Shown here in pieces: positions 18,815 to 27,312 of a DNA stretch of 64,000 nucleotides. The DNA lies in NCBI RefSeq assembly GCF_041080625.1, contig NZ_CP163518.1, positions 2,976,001 through 3,040,000 of the forward strand, written 5' to 3'. The notes under the pieces are model-generated. The model was not told where the DNA came from. It saw only the letters and a program-made list of their open reading frames with translations, and ran no database searches. The stretch is from Streptomyces sp. CG1 (GTDB lineage: Bacteria > Actinomycetota > Actinomycetes > Streptomycetales > Streptomycetaceae). The position numbers and the translations under genes were made by a program. The stretch's first letter is position 1; every line of letters begins with the position of its first letter.

Positions 18815-19734
18815 CCACGGGCCAGAGCGGGGCCCTGCTGGTCGTCGGTGACGTGGTCACAGATGTGGTGGCCCGGCATCAGGGGCCGCTCGCGGCCGGC
18901 ACCGACACGGCCGCCGCGATCCGGACGCTGCCGGGCGGCGCGGGCGCGAACGTGGCCTGCTGGGCCGCGCACACGGGCTGTGCGGATGTACGGCTGCTCG
19001 GGCGGGTGGGCTCGGACGCGGCGGCGTGGCACGAGCGTGAGCTGGTCGCGGCCGGGGTGCGGCCCCGGCTGGTGGTCGATCCGGCGGCGGCGACCGGGAC
19101 GGTGATCTGCCTCGTCGACACGGGTGCGGCGGCGGAGCGCACGTTCCTCACGGACAGCGGGGCGTCGTTGCGGCTCGAACCCGCCGACTGGGCGGACGCG
19201 TTGCTCGACGGCGTGGCCCGGCTGCATCTGTCGGGCTATCTGCTGTTCACGGAGCCGAGCCGGGAACTGGCCGAGACCGCGCTCGCGGCGGCACGCGCGC
19301 GTGGCGTGCCGGTCAGCCTGGATCCGGCATCGGTGGGCTTCCTGGTGCAACTGGGCGTGGACCGCTTCCTGGCGTTCGCGGAGGGGCTGGATGTGCTGCT
19401 GCCCAGCCGGGACGAGGCGTGTCTGCTGACCGGGCTGCCGGATCCGGCGGACGCGGCGGCCAAGCTGAGCCGTCTCGTTCCGCTGGTCGTGGCCAAGGCG
19501 GGCGCGGACGGCGCGCTGGTGGCCCGCTCCGGCAGCACACCGGTCAGGGTCCCGGCGACGCCGACGGTGCCTCGGGACACCACGGGCGCCGGGGACGCCT
19601 TCACCGGCGCGTTTCTCGCCGCCCTGCTCGCGGGCGCGGATCCGGAAGAGGCGGCGGCACAGGGCTGCCGGGCAGGCGCGGAGGCCGTACAACGGGTGGG
19701 CGGCAGACCGCCATGTCCGGGGAGCGCCGGCTAG
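18811..19734 (+). CDS. psuK: PfkB-family carbohydrate kinase (probable pseudouridine kinase)
   Basis: A 307-residue ribokinase-fold kinase. It has the N-terminal substrate-loop region LPGGAGANVACWAA and the C-terminal catalytic motif DTTGAGDAFTGAF containing the general-base Asp. The GTG at 18811 overlaps the psuG stop codon. The pseudouridine specificity is inferred from tight coupling with psuG, not from sequence alone. No dedicated permease or regulator lies alongside. The 230 bases that follow (19735-19967) show no gene I can support. Confidence 0.85.
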   Translation: MTTGQSGALLVVGDVVTDVVARHQGPLAAGTDTAAAIRTLPGGAGANVACWAAHTGCADVRLLGRVGSDAAAWHERELVAAGVRPRLVVDPAAATGTVICLVDTGAAAERTFLTDSGASLRLEPADWADALLDGVARLHLSGYLLFTEPSRELAETALAAARARGVPVSLDPASVGFLVQLGVDRFLAFAEGLDVLLPSRDEACLLTGLPDPADAAAKLSRLVPLVVAKAGADGALVARSGSTPVRVPATPTVPRDTTGAGDAFTGAFLAALLAGADPEEAAAQGCRAGAEAVQRVGGRPPCPGSAG

Positions 19735-19967
19735 CCGGCTGCCGTCACCGGCACGACGCGGGCGGGCAGCCGCGGCACGGCACGGCCCGCCTGGTGGCGC
19801 GAACGCCGAGGCAGAACAGCTGAATTCGTGCAGCACGGGCGCCCCTTGCCCGGTTCGGCAGGCGCCTGGGGCCTCTCTTTCGGATCCTGCCGGGGTCGCG
19901 GGCCCTGGCGCGCACGGCTCGGCTGGAAGGCACAGTCGCCGAGCCGGCCTGATCCGCAACAAGGGCC

Positions 19968-20762
19968 CTACGCCTTCCTCCCCCACGCCGAGATCATCGG
20001 CGCCGTGGCCAGGTCCATGGCGCCCGCCTCGACGTTGGCGAGGTGCCGGTCGATGTCCTCGTCGGTGGCGAGTCCGGCGGTGACGAGCCGGTCCCGGATC
20101 TGACGGACCGTCGCGGCCTCCAGGGCTGTACAGGCAGGCGATGTCAGCGGGAAGAACGCATCTGCCTCCACACCGCTCAGGCCGGCCTCGCGGAGCAGAC
20201 GCGGGAGTTTGCGGCCGTACGACAGATCGGCGCCACGTTCGGCGAGCAGCTTGCGGAAGCCCTGGCGCAGCCGGTTGGCCAGCTGCTGGTCGGGGCCGCA
20301 CTCGTCGGGGCAGGGCAGGGGCTGGAGGGCGGGGTCGGCGTCCTCGATCAACAGCCGGCCGCCGGGCCGCAGGGCCTGGATCATGGACCGCAACGCCTTT
20401 GCGCGGTCCGGGACATGGACGAGGACGAGCCGGGCGTGGACCAGGTCGAAGCCCTCACCCGGCGGTTCCTCGGCGCCCACGTCGTGGACACGGACCTCCA
20501 CCGGCGGACGGGCGACGGCAGCGATCCGCGAGGTGTCGATGTCGGTCGCGACGACCTTGCCGGTGGAACCCGCCTTCTCGGCCAGCCAGGACACCACGGA
20601 GGTGCCGCCGGCCCCGACCTCCCAGCAGCGCCAGCCAGGCCCGATACCGAGCGCTTCGATGTGCCGGAAGGTCGTGGGATCGAAGAGGGCGGCGAAGGCG
20701 TCGAAGCGCTGTCCCGCCTCGTTCTGCTGGTTGTCCAGGAGGTATCCGTCGGATCGCGTCAT
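19968..20762 (-). CDS. Class I SAM-dependent methyltransferase
   Basis: A 264-residue cytoplasmic methyltransferase. SAM-binding motif I is WEVGAGGTSVVSWLAE, followed by VVATDIDTSR (ribose-binding acidic residue) and FDLVHARLVLVHVPDR, then LRPGGRLLIEDAD. The ATG at 20762 is used because the conserved QRFDAFAALFDP start follows it; the longer frame upstream lacks protein character. The methyl acceptor is unknown. It is divergent from corA across 262 bases with no other gene and no recognisable Mg2+ riboswitch. Confidence 0.88.
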   Translation of the reverse strand: MTRSDGYLLDNQQNEAGQRFDAFAALFDPTTFRHIEALGIGPGWRCWEVGAGGTSVVSWLAEKAGSTGKVVATDIDTSRIAAVARPPVEVRVHDVGAEEPPGEGFDLVHARLVLVHVPDRAKALRSMIQALRPGGRLLIEDADPALQPLPCPDECGPDQQLANRLRQGFRKLLAERGADLSYGRKLPRLLREAGLSGVEADAFFPLTSPACTALEAATVRQIRDRLVTAGLATDEDIDRHLANVEAGAMDLATAPMISAWGRKA

Positions 20763-21024
20763 ACCACGATCATCCCAGTCGCCCGGCTTGTCCGGATCGG
20801 CGGACGCTCCATCCTGGGTGGGGACCGATCCGTCGAGGAGCGCGAACCGATCCGCCCACGCCCGGGAATCGATTCTCCAGGGGCGGGCACCCGTCCTTCC
20901 ACAGGCGGGAACAAAGCGGAACATCCTGCTCCCACAGCCTTGCCCGCGCCTTGCTCTCGGCTGGCAGACTTGCCTGGCAAGGCGCGAAGGCGTTGTGCGA
21001 GGAGATCCATGCAAGGAGATCCAG

Positions 21025-22152
21025 ATGTCCATGGCGGGGAATCTGCGGAAGGTCACGGGGCTGGGCAGGGTCGGCGGCCTGCGCAAGGTGGCGCGGCTGG
21101 CCCGGCGGCGGCCGCGCGTGGACCTGAGTCATCCCGTCAGGTCACCGCTGGGCTCGTCGGTGGTCAATTGTGTGACGTACCGGGACGGTGTGCGGGTACC
21201 GCAGTGCACGGACCTGGTGGACGCCGTGCGGATGGTGCGCAAGACCGGCGAGGGATTCGTCTGGCTGGGGTTGCATGAGCCGACGGACCGTGAGTTCGCG
21301 GGCATCGCCGAGCTGTTCGACCTGCATCCGCTGGCGGTGGAGGACGCGGTCGAGGCCCATCAGCGCCCGAAGCTGGAGCACTACGGGGACACGCTCTTCG
21401 CTGTGTTCAAGACCGTCTGTTATGTGGAGCACGAGAAGCTGACGGCGACCAGCGAGGTCGTGAACACCGGCGAGATCATGGTGTTCCTCGGCGAGGACTT
21501 CGTCATCACGGTCCGCCACGGCCGGCACGGCTCACTGGGTCCCCTGCGCGAGGAGCTGGAGGCACATCCGTCCCAGCTCTCGAAGGGCCCGGCGGCGGTG
21601 CTGCACGCGATCGCCGACCATGTCGTCGACGACTATCTGCACGTCACGGACGCGGTGCAGGCCGACATCGACCAGGTCGAGACGGAGGTGTTCTCGGAGC
21701 ACGGCGCACGGCTCGACCCCGGTCGCATCTACCAGATGAAGCGTGAACTGCTGGAGCTGAAGCGGGCGGTGGTGCCGCTGGGCCGCCCGGTGGAGGACCT
21801 GGCCACCCGGCCCATACGGGTCGTCGCGCCGGAGATACAGACCTACTTCCGGGACGTGCTCGACCATCTGATCCGGGCCAAGGAACAGATCGCCGCGTTC
21901 GACGAACTGCTCAACTCGATCCTGCAGGCCCATCTCGCGCAGGTGACCGTCGCGCAGAACGAGGACATGCGGAAGATCACGGCCTGGGCCGCGGTGATCG
22001 CGGTGCCGACGATGGTGTGCGGGGTGTACGGCATGAATTTCGACCACATGCCGGAGCTTCACTGGCGGTTCGGCTATCCGCTGGTCATGGTCGTGATGGC
22101 GGGGGCGTGTCTGGTGCTGTACCGGGGCTTCCGGCGCAACGGCTGGCTCTGA
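21025..22152 (+). CDS. corA: CorA family magnesium/cobalt transporter
   Basis: A 375-residue protein forming a pentameric Mg2+ channel in the membrane. A large N-terminal cytoplasmic domain is followed by a long helix (about 240-315) and two C-terminal membrane helices; the first ends in the signature VYGMNF, with the conserved GMN motif. The N-terminus is basic (RKVARLARRRPR). The ATG at 21025 follows AAGGAG. The gene ends in a strong bidirectional hairpin shared with the convergent gene. Confidence 0.95.
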   Translation: MSMAGNLRKVTGLGRVGGLRKVARLARRRPRVDLSHPVRSPLGSSVVNCVTYRDGVRVPQCTDLVDAVRMVRKTGEGFVWLGLHEPTDREFAGIAELFDLHPLAVEDAVEAHQRPKLEHYGDTLFAVFKTVCYVEHEKLTATSEVVNTGEIMVFLGEDFVITVRHGRHGSLGPLREELEAHPSQLSKGPAAVLHAIADHVVDDYLHVTDAVQADIDQVETEVFSEHGARLDPGRIYQMKRELLELKRAVVPLGRPVEDLATRPIRVVAPEIQTYFRDVLDHLIRAKEQIAAFDELLNSILQAHLAQVTVAQNEDMRKITAWAAVIAVPTMVCGVYGMNFDHMPELHWRFGYPLVMVVMAGACLVLYRGFRRNGWL

Positions 22153-22187
22153 GCCGCGGACGCCGGCGGCCGGGCCGGGCGGCTCAG
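22149..22187. terminator. Bidirectional terminator between corA and the uridine-kinase-like gene
   Basis: CTGAGCCGC (22149-22157) and GCGGCTCAG (22179-22187) form a perfect 9-bp stem around a GC-rich loop. The arms overlap the stop codons of both convergent genes. Confidence 0.65.
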
Positions 22188-22816
22188 CCGCTCCAGGCGG
22201 GATGGCGCGGGTCGTCGGCGCGTACCAGGACGTCGGCCATGGCGGCGGGGTCGGTTTCGTTCTCGTAGCGCTCGAAGGCGGGGAGCGTCCAGTGGTCGGT
22301 CTCCGGGGTCCGGCGGCGCAGCGCGCCCGGGGAGAGGAGGAGGTGCACGGTCAGGTCGAAGGGGAACCAGTGGCGCAGCAGGAGGGGGCCATGGAGCAAC
22401 AGGATGCCGCCGGGCGGGAGTTGGACATAGGGGCTGCGGGTGGCCCGGTCGGTGGCCGGGTCCCACAGGTCGGGCAGGACGCGGCCACTGCCGCCGGGGT
22501 CCAGCGGGCCGAAGACCTCGCGCCACAGGGCGCCGGTGTCGAACCATCCGCCGTAGTACGACTCCGCGTCCCGCCGCCCGTGTTCCAGGCGCAGTGAGGC
22601 GGGGCGCAGGAAGCCTTCGGCGCCGACCACGAGCGAGGGCCGCCCGCGCACCCGCAGCGCCTCTCCGACCCGCTCGGCGAGATCACCGGGCCGGGCGGCC
22701 GGGGCCCCGTCGAAGCCGACACGCAGCCAGGCGCCGCCGTCAGCCGACTCCAGTCCGGCCAGCCGGTCGGCGAGCAGCTCGGCGAGCCGGTCCCAGGTGA
22801 TCGCTTCGAGTCGCAC
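22184..22816 (-). CDS. Uridine kinase-like protein
   Basis: About 210 residues resembling Streptomyces proteins annotated as uridine kinase (SYYGGWFDTGALWREVFGPL, RSPYVQLPPGGILLLHGPLLL, WFPFDLTVHLLLSPGALRRR). The position of the P-loop reads VGFDGAPAARPGD, which lacks the GK[ST] of a true Walker A, so kinase activity is doubtful. A GTG at 22816 was chosen as start because it begins the conserved RLEAITWDRL; the frame is open further upstream into remnant DNA. Real function is not established. Confidence 0.7.
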   Translation of the reverse strand: MRLEAITWDRLAELLADRLAGLESADGGAWLRVGFDGAPAARPGDLAERVGEALRVRGRPSLVVGAEGFLRPASLRLEHGRRDAESYYGGWFDTGALWREVFGPLDPGGSGRVLPDLWDPATDRATRSPYVQLPPGGILLLHGPLLLRHWFPFDLTVHLLLSPGALRRRTPETDHWTLPAFERYENETDPAAMADVLVRADDPRHPAWSG

Positions 22817-22895
22817 AGGCCCATGATGCCGGGTGGCAGGGAGTGAAGGGAGTGAGGTGACAGAGCCTCCCGGAGGGGCGGGCGGGTGCGCCGGG

Positions 22896-23215
22896 TTCCT
22901 AGTGAAGGCGGCCGACGCGCTGCTCGACGGGCTCGCCAAGGCCGGGGGGCGGGCTGGTCGCGGTGGGCTGCTCAGGAACCCGCTGGCGCGGACGGGCCGC
23001 CGGCGAGGGAGGACCGAGCAGTCTTCCCGAAGGAGATCCGCCCCTTCGCGCGGGCGCACACCGCGGGGCTGGAGCAGCTGCGGGAACGGTCGGACGGGCC
23101 CGTGGGCTGGGTGATGCTCACACCCGCCGGGCACCTGGAGCACGGCGGGCCGCGAACGGAGCGGGCACGGTACGCGGGTGCCGGTGTTCAACTGCCAGAG
23201 CAGGAAGGAGAACGG
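22896..23215 (+). pseudogene. Remnant of an NAD(P)H-binding (NmrA/SDR-like) oxidoreductase
   Basis: Two frames together resemble the middle and C-terminal part of an atypical SDR. LVKAADALLDGLAKAG lies in one frame (22896-22946), and AVFPKEIRPFARAHTAGLEQLR then WVMLTPAGHLE and ARYAGAGVQLP in another (about 23006-23215). The nucleotide-binding N-terminus is missing and the frame changes in between. The open frame of the following DUF2293 gene runs through this remnant, which can mislead automatic start calling. Confidence 0.7.
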
Positions 23216-23236
23216 CGCGCGGGAGGAGGAGAAGGA

Positions 23237-23980
23237 ATGGGCAAGGCGTGGGAGGCACGGTCGGCGGCGGGGAAAGTACCGCGTATGGCGCTTCCCTCAA
23301 CTCCCCACTCCCCCGGTCGGCTTGTCGTGATCCAGGCGCTGAAGCCCAAGCGGTGTGCCGCTTGCCGACGCGGGCCGTTGTCGCTGCTCGTGCTGGAGGA
23401 CGGAGCGCCGCGCTGCCTGCACTGCGCGGACCTCGGACACCTGGTGTTCCTGCCGCGCGGGGACACCGCGCTGACCCGCAGGTCCAGGGAGGAGAGCGGG
23501 CTGTCGGTCGTGGTGGTGCGGTTCAACCGGCGCAAGAGCCGTTACGAGCGGCAGGGCGTGCTCGTGGAGGAGGCGGCGCTGGCCCGGGCCGAGGCCCGCT
23601 GGCTGGCGGACGCGGAGGCACGGCGTCGGCGTCGGGCGCGGGACGCGCGGCACCGGGCGGCGGAGGACGAGCGGTTCGCGGCGGCGTTCGCGGCCGAGAT
23701 CCTGCGGCTGTTTCCCGCCTGCCCGGCCGACCGGGCGCGGGCCATCGCGGGGCACGCGTCCGCGCGGGGCAGTGGGCGGGTCGGGCGCAGCGCGGCCGGG
23801 CGGGCGTTGTCGGAGGGGGCGGTGATCTCGGCGGTCGTGGCGGCCGTACGGCACGTGGACACGCCGTACGACCAGTTGCTGATGAGGGGGGTGTCACGGT
23901 ACGAGGCACGGCGCCGGATCGCCCCGGCCGTGGAGAGCGTGCTGCGGGCCTGGCAGGACGCCGGGGCGGACGTGGGCTGA
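23237..23980 (+). CDS. DUF2293 domain protein
   Basis: A 247-residue protein of unknown function. The first part has a CxxC pair set (RCAACRRGPLSL, PRCLHCADLGHLVF) suggesting a small zinc ribbon; a long Arg/Ala-rich helix follows (ARAEARWLADAEARRRRRARDARHRAAED), then the DUF2293 domain proper (LFPACPADRARAIAGHASARGSGRVGRSAAGRAL). The ATG at 23237 was chosen because GGAGGAGAAGG lies immediately upstream; a GTG at 23327 is an alternative giving a shorter N-terminus. The basic helix could bind nucleic acid, which is speculation. Confidence 0.8.
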   Translation: MGKAWEARSAAGKVPRMALPSTPHSPGRLVVIQALKPKRCAACRRGPLSLLVLEDGAPRCLHCADLGHLVFLPRGDTALTRRSREESGLSVVVVRFNRRKSRYERQGVLVEEAALARAEARWLADAEARRRRRARDARHRAAEDERFAAAFAAEILRLFPACPADRARAIAGHASARGSGRVGRSAAGRALSEGAVISAVVAAVRHVDTPYDQLLMRGVSRYEARRRIAPAVESVLRAWQDAGADVG

Positions 23981-24059
23981 GAGCAGTGAGAGGGGAGAGG
24001 GGAGGAAGAGAGACAACGTGACGGGAGTGGGGAGACGCTCACGCATGGGGCCGCGGTCC

Positions 24060-24073
24060 TCGACCATGGTCGA
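24060..24073. promoter_or_regulatory. Perfect 14-bp palindrome upstream of the DUF1772 gene
   Basis: TCGACCATGGTCGA is a perfect palindrome 80 bases before the DUF1772 start. Such a site could bind a TetR- or MarR-like dimer; no such regulator gene is adjacent. The surrounding 23981-24152 stretch is purine-rich without a gene. Confidence 0.4.
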
Positions 24074-24152
24074 CGCCGGGTTCCGGGCGTTCTCTGGAGT
24101 GAGGGAGATGCCGGGCCCGTGCGGGTGGAACGAGACGGGAGGGGGCGTGGAG

Positions 24153-24632
24153 ATGATCGGTGGGCCGTTCTTCGTGCTGGTCGTGGTGGGGATTCTCGGC
24201 ACCGGGCTGATGGCCGGCGTCTTCTGCGCGTTCTCGACCTTCGTGATGCGGGGGCTCGCCGTGCTGCCATCCGCGCAGGGCGTCGCGGCGATGAACGCGA
24301 TCAATGCCGCCGCGGTCCGGCCCGCCTTCATGACGGTGTTCACCGGCACGGCGGTGCTGAGCGCGATGATCGCGGTGGTGACGTTCGTGGTGTGGCCTGA
24401 CGAGGGGAAGCTCGAACTGCTGCTGGGCAGCACGCTGTACCTCTTGGGCTCGTTCGGGGTGACGGTGGTCGCGAACGTCCCGCGCAACGCCGGGCTGGCC
24501 CGGCTGACGCCGGGCGCCCCGGAGGCCGCCGTGTACTGGCCGGCGTACGTGCGCGAGTGGACGTTCTGGAACCACGTCCGGGCCGTCGCCGCCGCCGCGT
24601 CGGCCCTCCTCTACGCACTCGCCCTCACGTGA
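24153..24632 (+). CDS. DUF1772 (anthrone-oxygenase-like) membrane protein
   Basis: A 159-residue protein with four hydrophobic segments (FFVLVVVGILGTGLMAG, FMTVFTGTAVLSAMIAVVTFVVW, LLLGSTLYLLGSFGVTVVA, and a C-terminal helix). Conserved family features are the VPRNAGLA segment and W-x-x-Y-V-R-E-W-x-x-W-N-H near the end. Some relatives act as anthrone oxygenases in polyketide pathways; without such a cluster here the role is open. The ATG at 24153 is preferred; a GTG at 24147 with GGAGGG upstream is also possible. Confidence 0.83.
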   Translation: MIGGPFFVLVVVGILGTGLMAGVFCAFSTFVMRGLAVLPSAQGVAAMNAINAAAVRPAFMTVFTGTAVLSAMIAVVTFVVWPDEGKLELLLGSTLYLLGSFGVTVVANVPRNAGLARLTPGAPEAAVYWPAYVREWTFWNHVRAVAAAASALLYALALT

Positions 24633-24792
24633 CCTTCGCAGGAGCCCGTCGCCTGACCCACCCCTGACAACCCCGTCATCCGTGCCAGGCTGATTGTCCG
24701 CGTCAGAAAGCGCTGTCCGTCGCTCTGCGCGGTGGTCGGTGCGGACGTATCGTGGCCGAAAGAGTGCCGAAGGCAGCCTCAGGAAGACGATC

Positions 24793-26280
24793 ATGGCCGA
24801 TCCCAAGGGGTTCATGACCACGCCGCGCCAGGAGTGGGCCCGGCGACCCGTCGAGGAGCGGGTGCGGGACTGGGACGAGGTGTACGTCCCCGGAGCGCTG
24901 CTGCCCATCATCAGCAAGCAGGCCGACCGGTGCATGGACTGCGGGATCCCCTTCTGCCACGACGCCTGTCCGCTGGGCAATCTGATCCCGGAGTGGAACG
25001 ACCTGGTCTCGCGGGAGGACTGGCGGGCGGCGAGCGACCGGCTGCACGCGACGAACAACTTCCCCGAGTTCACCGGCCGGTTGTGTCCGGCGCCCTGTGA
25101 GGCGGGGTGTGTGCTCGCGATCAACCAGCCGGCCGTGACCATCAAGAACGTCGAGTGCGCGATCGCGGACCGGGCCTGGGCGGAAGGTTTCGTCCCGGCG
25201 CGGCCGCCGGAGCGGCTGTCGGGGATGACCGTCGCCGTCATCGGCTCCGGGCCCACCGGGCTCGCCGCGGCGCAGCAGCTCACGCGGGCCGGACACACGG
25301 TCGCCGTGTACGAGAAGGACGACCGGATCGGCGGGCTGATGCGGTACGGGATCCCCTCGTTCAAGATGGAGAAGCGGCATCTGGAGCGGCGGATCGAGCA
25401 GATGCGGGCCGAGGGCACGAAGTTCCGTACGTCGACGGCGGTCGGGCGGGACGTCGGCGCGGTGGAACTGCGGGGACGGTACGACGCGGTGGTGATCGCC
25501 ACGGGAGCGACGGCGTGGCGGGAACTTCCGGTATCGGGCCGGGAGTTGAAAGGGATACACCAGGCGATGGAGTATCTGCCACTGGCGAACCGGGTGTGTG
25601 AGGGGGATCTGGAGGTTTCACCGCTGTCGGCGGCCGGCAAGCACGTGGTGATCGTGGGTGGCGGGGACACCGGGGCGGACTGTCTGGGGACCGCGGTGCG
25701 CGAGGAGGCCGCGTCCGTGACCCAGCTGGACATCTACGCGCAGCCGGGCGCCGAGCGCGACGAGGACACCGAGCCGTGGCCGACGTACCCGAAGATCTAC
25801 CGGCTGTCGGCCGCGCACGAGGAGGCCCGGGACCTGCGTACGGCACCGGCGGCGGACGCGGACGCGCGGCTGTTCGCGGCGTCCACGCTCCGCTTCGCCG
25901 GGGACGGAAGCGGGCGGGTGCGGTCGCTGCACCTGACGGAGGTCGATGAGCTGCGCCGCCCGCTGCCGGGCACCGGGCGGACGCTGTCCGCCGATCTCGT
26001 GCTGCTCGCCCTCGGGTTCTCCGGGCCGGACCAGGAGGACGGGCTGATCGGACAGTTGGGGCTGGACCTCGCCCCGCGGGGCACGATCGCGCGGGACGAC
26101 GGCTTCGCGACCAACGTCCCCGGGGTGTTCGCCGCCGGGGACGCGGCGCGCGGGCAGTCGCTCATCGTCTGGGCGATCGCGGAGGGGCGGGCGGTGGCGG
26201 CGGCCGTCGACCGCTATCTGATGGGGAGTTCACGGCTTCCGGCACCGGTCTCTCCGAGGGATCGGCCGATGAGGGTGTAG
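24793..26280 (+). CDS. gltD: Glutamate synthase small-subunit-type oxidoreductase
   Basis: A 495-residue FAD/NADPH and Fe-S protein that feeds electrons to glutamate synthase. Two cysteine clusters for [4Fe-4S] binding are visible (RCMDCGIPFCHDACPLGN; RLCPAPCEAGC), then the FAD-binding GSGPTGLAAAQQL and the NADPH-binding VIVGGGDTGADCLGT, and a final FAD contact GVFAAGDAARGQSLIVWAIAEGR. No gltB lies nearby, so this may be a second stand-alone copy serving another partner. The ATG at 24793 begins the standard ADPKGF N-terminus. Confidence 0.92.
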   Translation: MADPKGFMTTPRQEWARRPVEERVRDWDEVYVPGALLPIISKQADRCMDCGIPFCHDACPLGNLIPEWNDLVSREDWRAASDRLHATNNFPEFTGRLCPAPCEAGCVLAINQPAVTIKNVECAIADRAWAEGFVPARPPERLSGMTVAVIGSGPTGLAAAQQLTRAGHTVAVYEKDDRIGGLMRYGIPSFKMEKRHLERRIEQMRAEGTKFRTSTAVGRDVGAVELRGRYDAVVIATGATAWRELPVSGRELKGIHQAMEYLPLANRVCEGDLEVSPLSAAGKHVVIVGGGDTGADCLGTAVREEAASVTQLDIYAQPGAERDEDTEPWPTYPKIYRLSAAHEEARDLRTAPAADADARLFAASTLRFAGDGSGRVRSLHLTEVDELRRPLPGTGRTLSADLVLLALGFSGPDQEDGLIGQLGLDLAPRGTIARDDGFATNVPGVFAAGDAARGQSLIVWAIAEGRAVAAAVDRYLMGSSRLPAPVSPRDRPMRV

Positions 26281-26364
26281 CTGCGGGACGGCCGCGCTGT
26301 GGCCACCGCGTGAGAGGAAGGCGGCGGGCTCGGGGCAGCCGTTCCTCTCGTCCGTGCCCGCCAC

Positions 26365-26489
26365 CTTGCCCGTCGACAGGGCCACCCGGTTCCAGGCGTT
26401 GATCGTGCAGATCAGGGCGATGACGTGGGCCAATTGCTCCTCGTCGAAGTGGGCGGCGGCTCGGCCTCGGCGTGGATGGCGTCTGGGAC
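26365..26489 (-). pseudogene. Remnant of an AhpD/carboxymuconolactone decarboxylase-family gene
   Basis: On the minus strand HFDEEQLAHVIALICTINAWNRVALST (26451 to about 26368) is the C-terminal hallmark of AhpD-like alkylhydroperoxidases. GVPDAIHAEAE just before it is in another frame. The upstream end of the recognisable sequence abuts the palindromic element at 26490-26525; the catalytic CxxC region is absent. Confidence 0.65.
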
Positions 26490-26525
26490 GCCCTCCCCCC
26501 ACTGCCCGAAAGGCGTGGGGAGGGC
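26490..26525. repeat. Palindromic intergenic repeat element
   Basis: GCCCTCCCC (26490-26498) pairs with GGGGAGGGC (26517-26525) around CCACTGCCCGAAAGGCGT. The CCCTCCCC...GTGGGGAGGG form is a common Streptomyces REP-like hairpin. It sits exactly at the broken end of the AhpD remnant. Confidence 0.7.
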
Positions 26526-26638
26526 GGAGCCGCTGCGCCACGCCGTACGGACGCCCGTGAAGGCACCTCCACGCGCGCGTGGCCCGCGACATGATCTGAG
26601 GCAGGGCACGGCGAACGCCTCGGCGTGCCCGCGGGCGG

Positions 26639-27035
26639 GCCTGGTCGGCCTGCTGTCGGCGGGTGCTCCAGGGGGCGCCGAGCGAGGCGTTCGGGCCGGG
26701 GGATCCGGCAGGACGGCGGGAGTTGCGGGAGGCACTGGCCGAATATCCGGCACGCGCGCGTGGCGTGCGGACTAGCCGGACCGGATCGTCGTCTGCTCGG
26801 GCTTCGCGCACGCGCTGCGGCTGCTGCTGCGGCTGCTGTTCGGCCAGGGCGCGGGCGGCGTGCTGCAAGGCCCGCTGGGCGTGGAGGCGTACGGGCTGGG
26901 CTTCCACCGGGAGCTGCTCGTCACGGCCGGGGTGCGCACGGTGCCGCTCCCGCTGGACGAGGAAGGCGCGCGTGTGGACGTACTCGGGCGGGAGCGTGCG
27001 GTGCTGCTCACGCCGGCGGACCAGTTCCCGAGCTG
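26639..27035 (+). pseudogene. Remnant of a MocR/PdxR (GntR-aminotransferase) regulator
   Basis: First frame: RRVLQGAPSEAFGPGDPAGR then RELREALAEYPARARGVRT (26660 to about 26772). Second frame, shifted at about 26775: PDRIVVCSGFAHALRLLLRL, VEAYGLGFHRELLVTAGVRT, VPLPLDEEGARVDV and AVLLTPADQFPS to about 27033. Together they are the fold-type I aminotransferase part of a MocR regulator. The DNA-binding domain and the PLP-lysine half are missing, so the gene is dead. Confidence 0.72.
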
Positions 27036-27084
27036 TGGACGACCCGGGTCATCACCGGCACCCGGGGCTCCAGGGCAGGTATCT

Positions 27085-27120
27085 GCCGCCCCTCCCCCGG
27101 CCTCGAGGGCGTGGGCGGCA
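27085..27120. repeat. Palindromic intergenic repeat element
   Basis: TGCCGCCC (27085-27092) pairs with GGGCGGCA (27113-27120). The inner part CTCCCCCGGCCTCGAGGGCGT is similar in style to the other REP-like hairpins in the window. It separates the MocR remnant from the methyltransferase remnant. Confidence 0.6.
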
Positions 27121-27124
27121 CCCC

Positions 27125-27234
27125 CACTCGTCCACGGGACAGTCGTCCTTGCCCCCGAGATACCAGTCGTACATCCGCGCGGGATGCGGCTTGCTGGTGT
27201 CGATCGCCACGGCCGTCGGGCTGTGCCGTGTCAT
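27125..27234 (-). pseudogene. N-terminal remnant of a DUF574 S-adenosylmethionine methyltransferase
   Basis: Minus strand from ATG 27234: TAVAIDTSKPHPARMYDWYL then GGKDDCPVDEW. This is the conserved start of SAM methyltransferases of the DUF574 family (IDTTxPHPARxYDYxLGGKDN). The match stops at the palindromic element at 27085-27120, and the rest of the roughly 270-residue protein is absent. These genes often neighbour DUF397/HTH loci, which fits the next genes. Confidence 0.7.
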
Positions 27235-27312
27235 GCGGCATCCCATAGGCGTCGTGAGCGCCTGATGCGATGAATCATCAAGTTGGCACCACAATTAGAA
27301 GGTCGGTCGGGA

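Noticed and set aside
20043..21278. Plus-strand frame upstream of corA
   Set aside because: Antisense to the methyltransferase gene and lacking domain signals; CorA itself starts at 21025.
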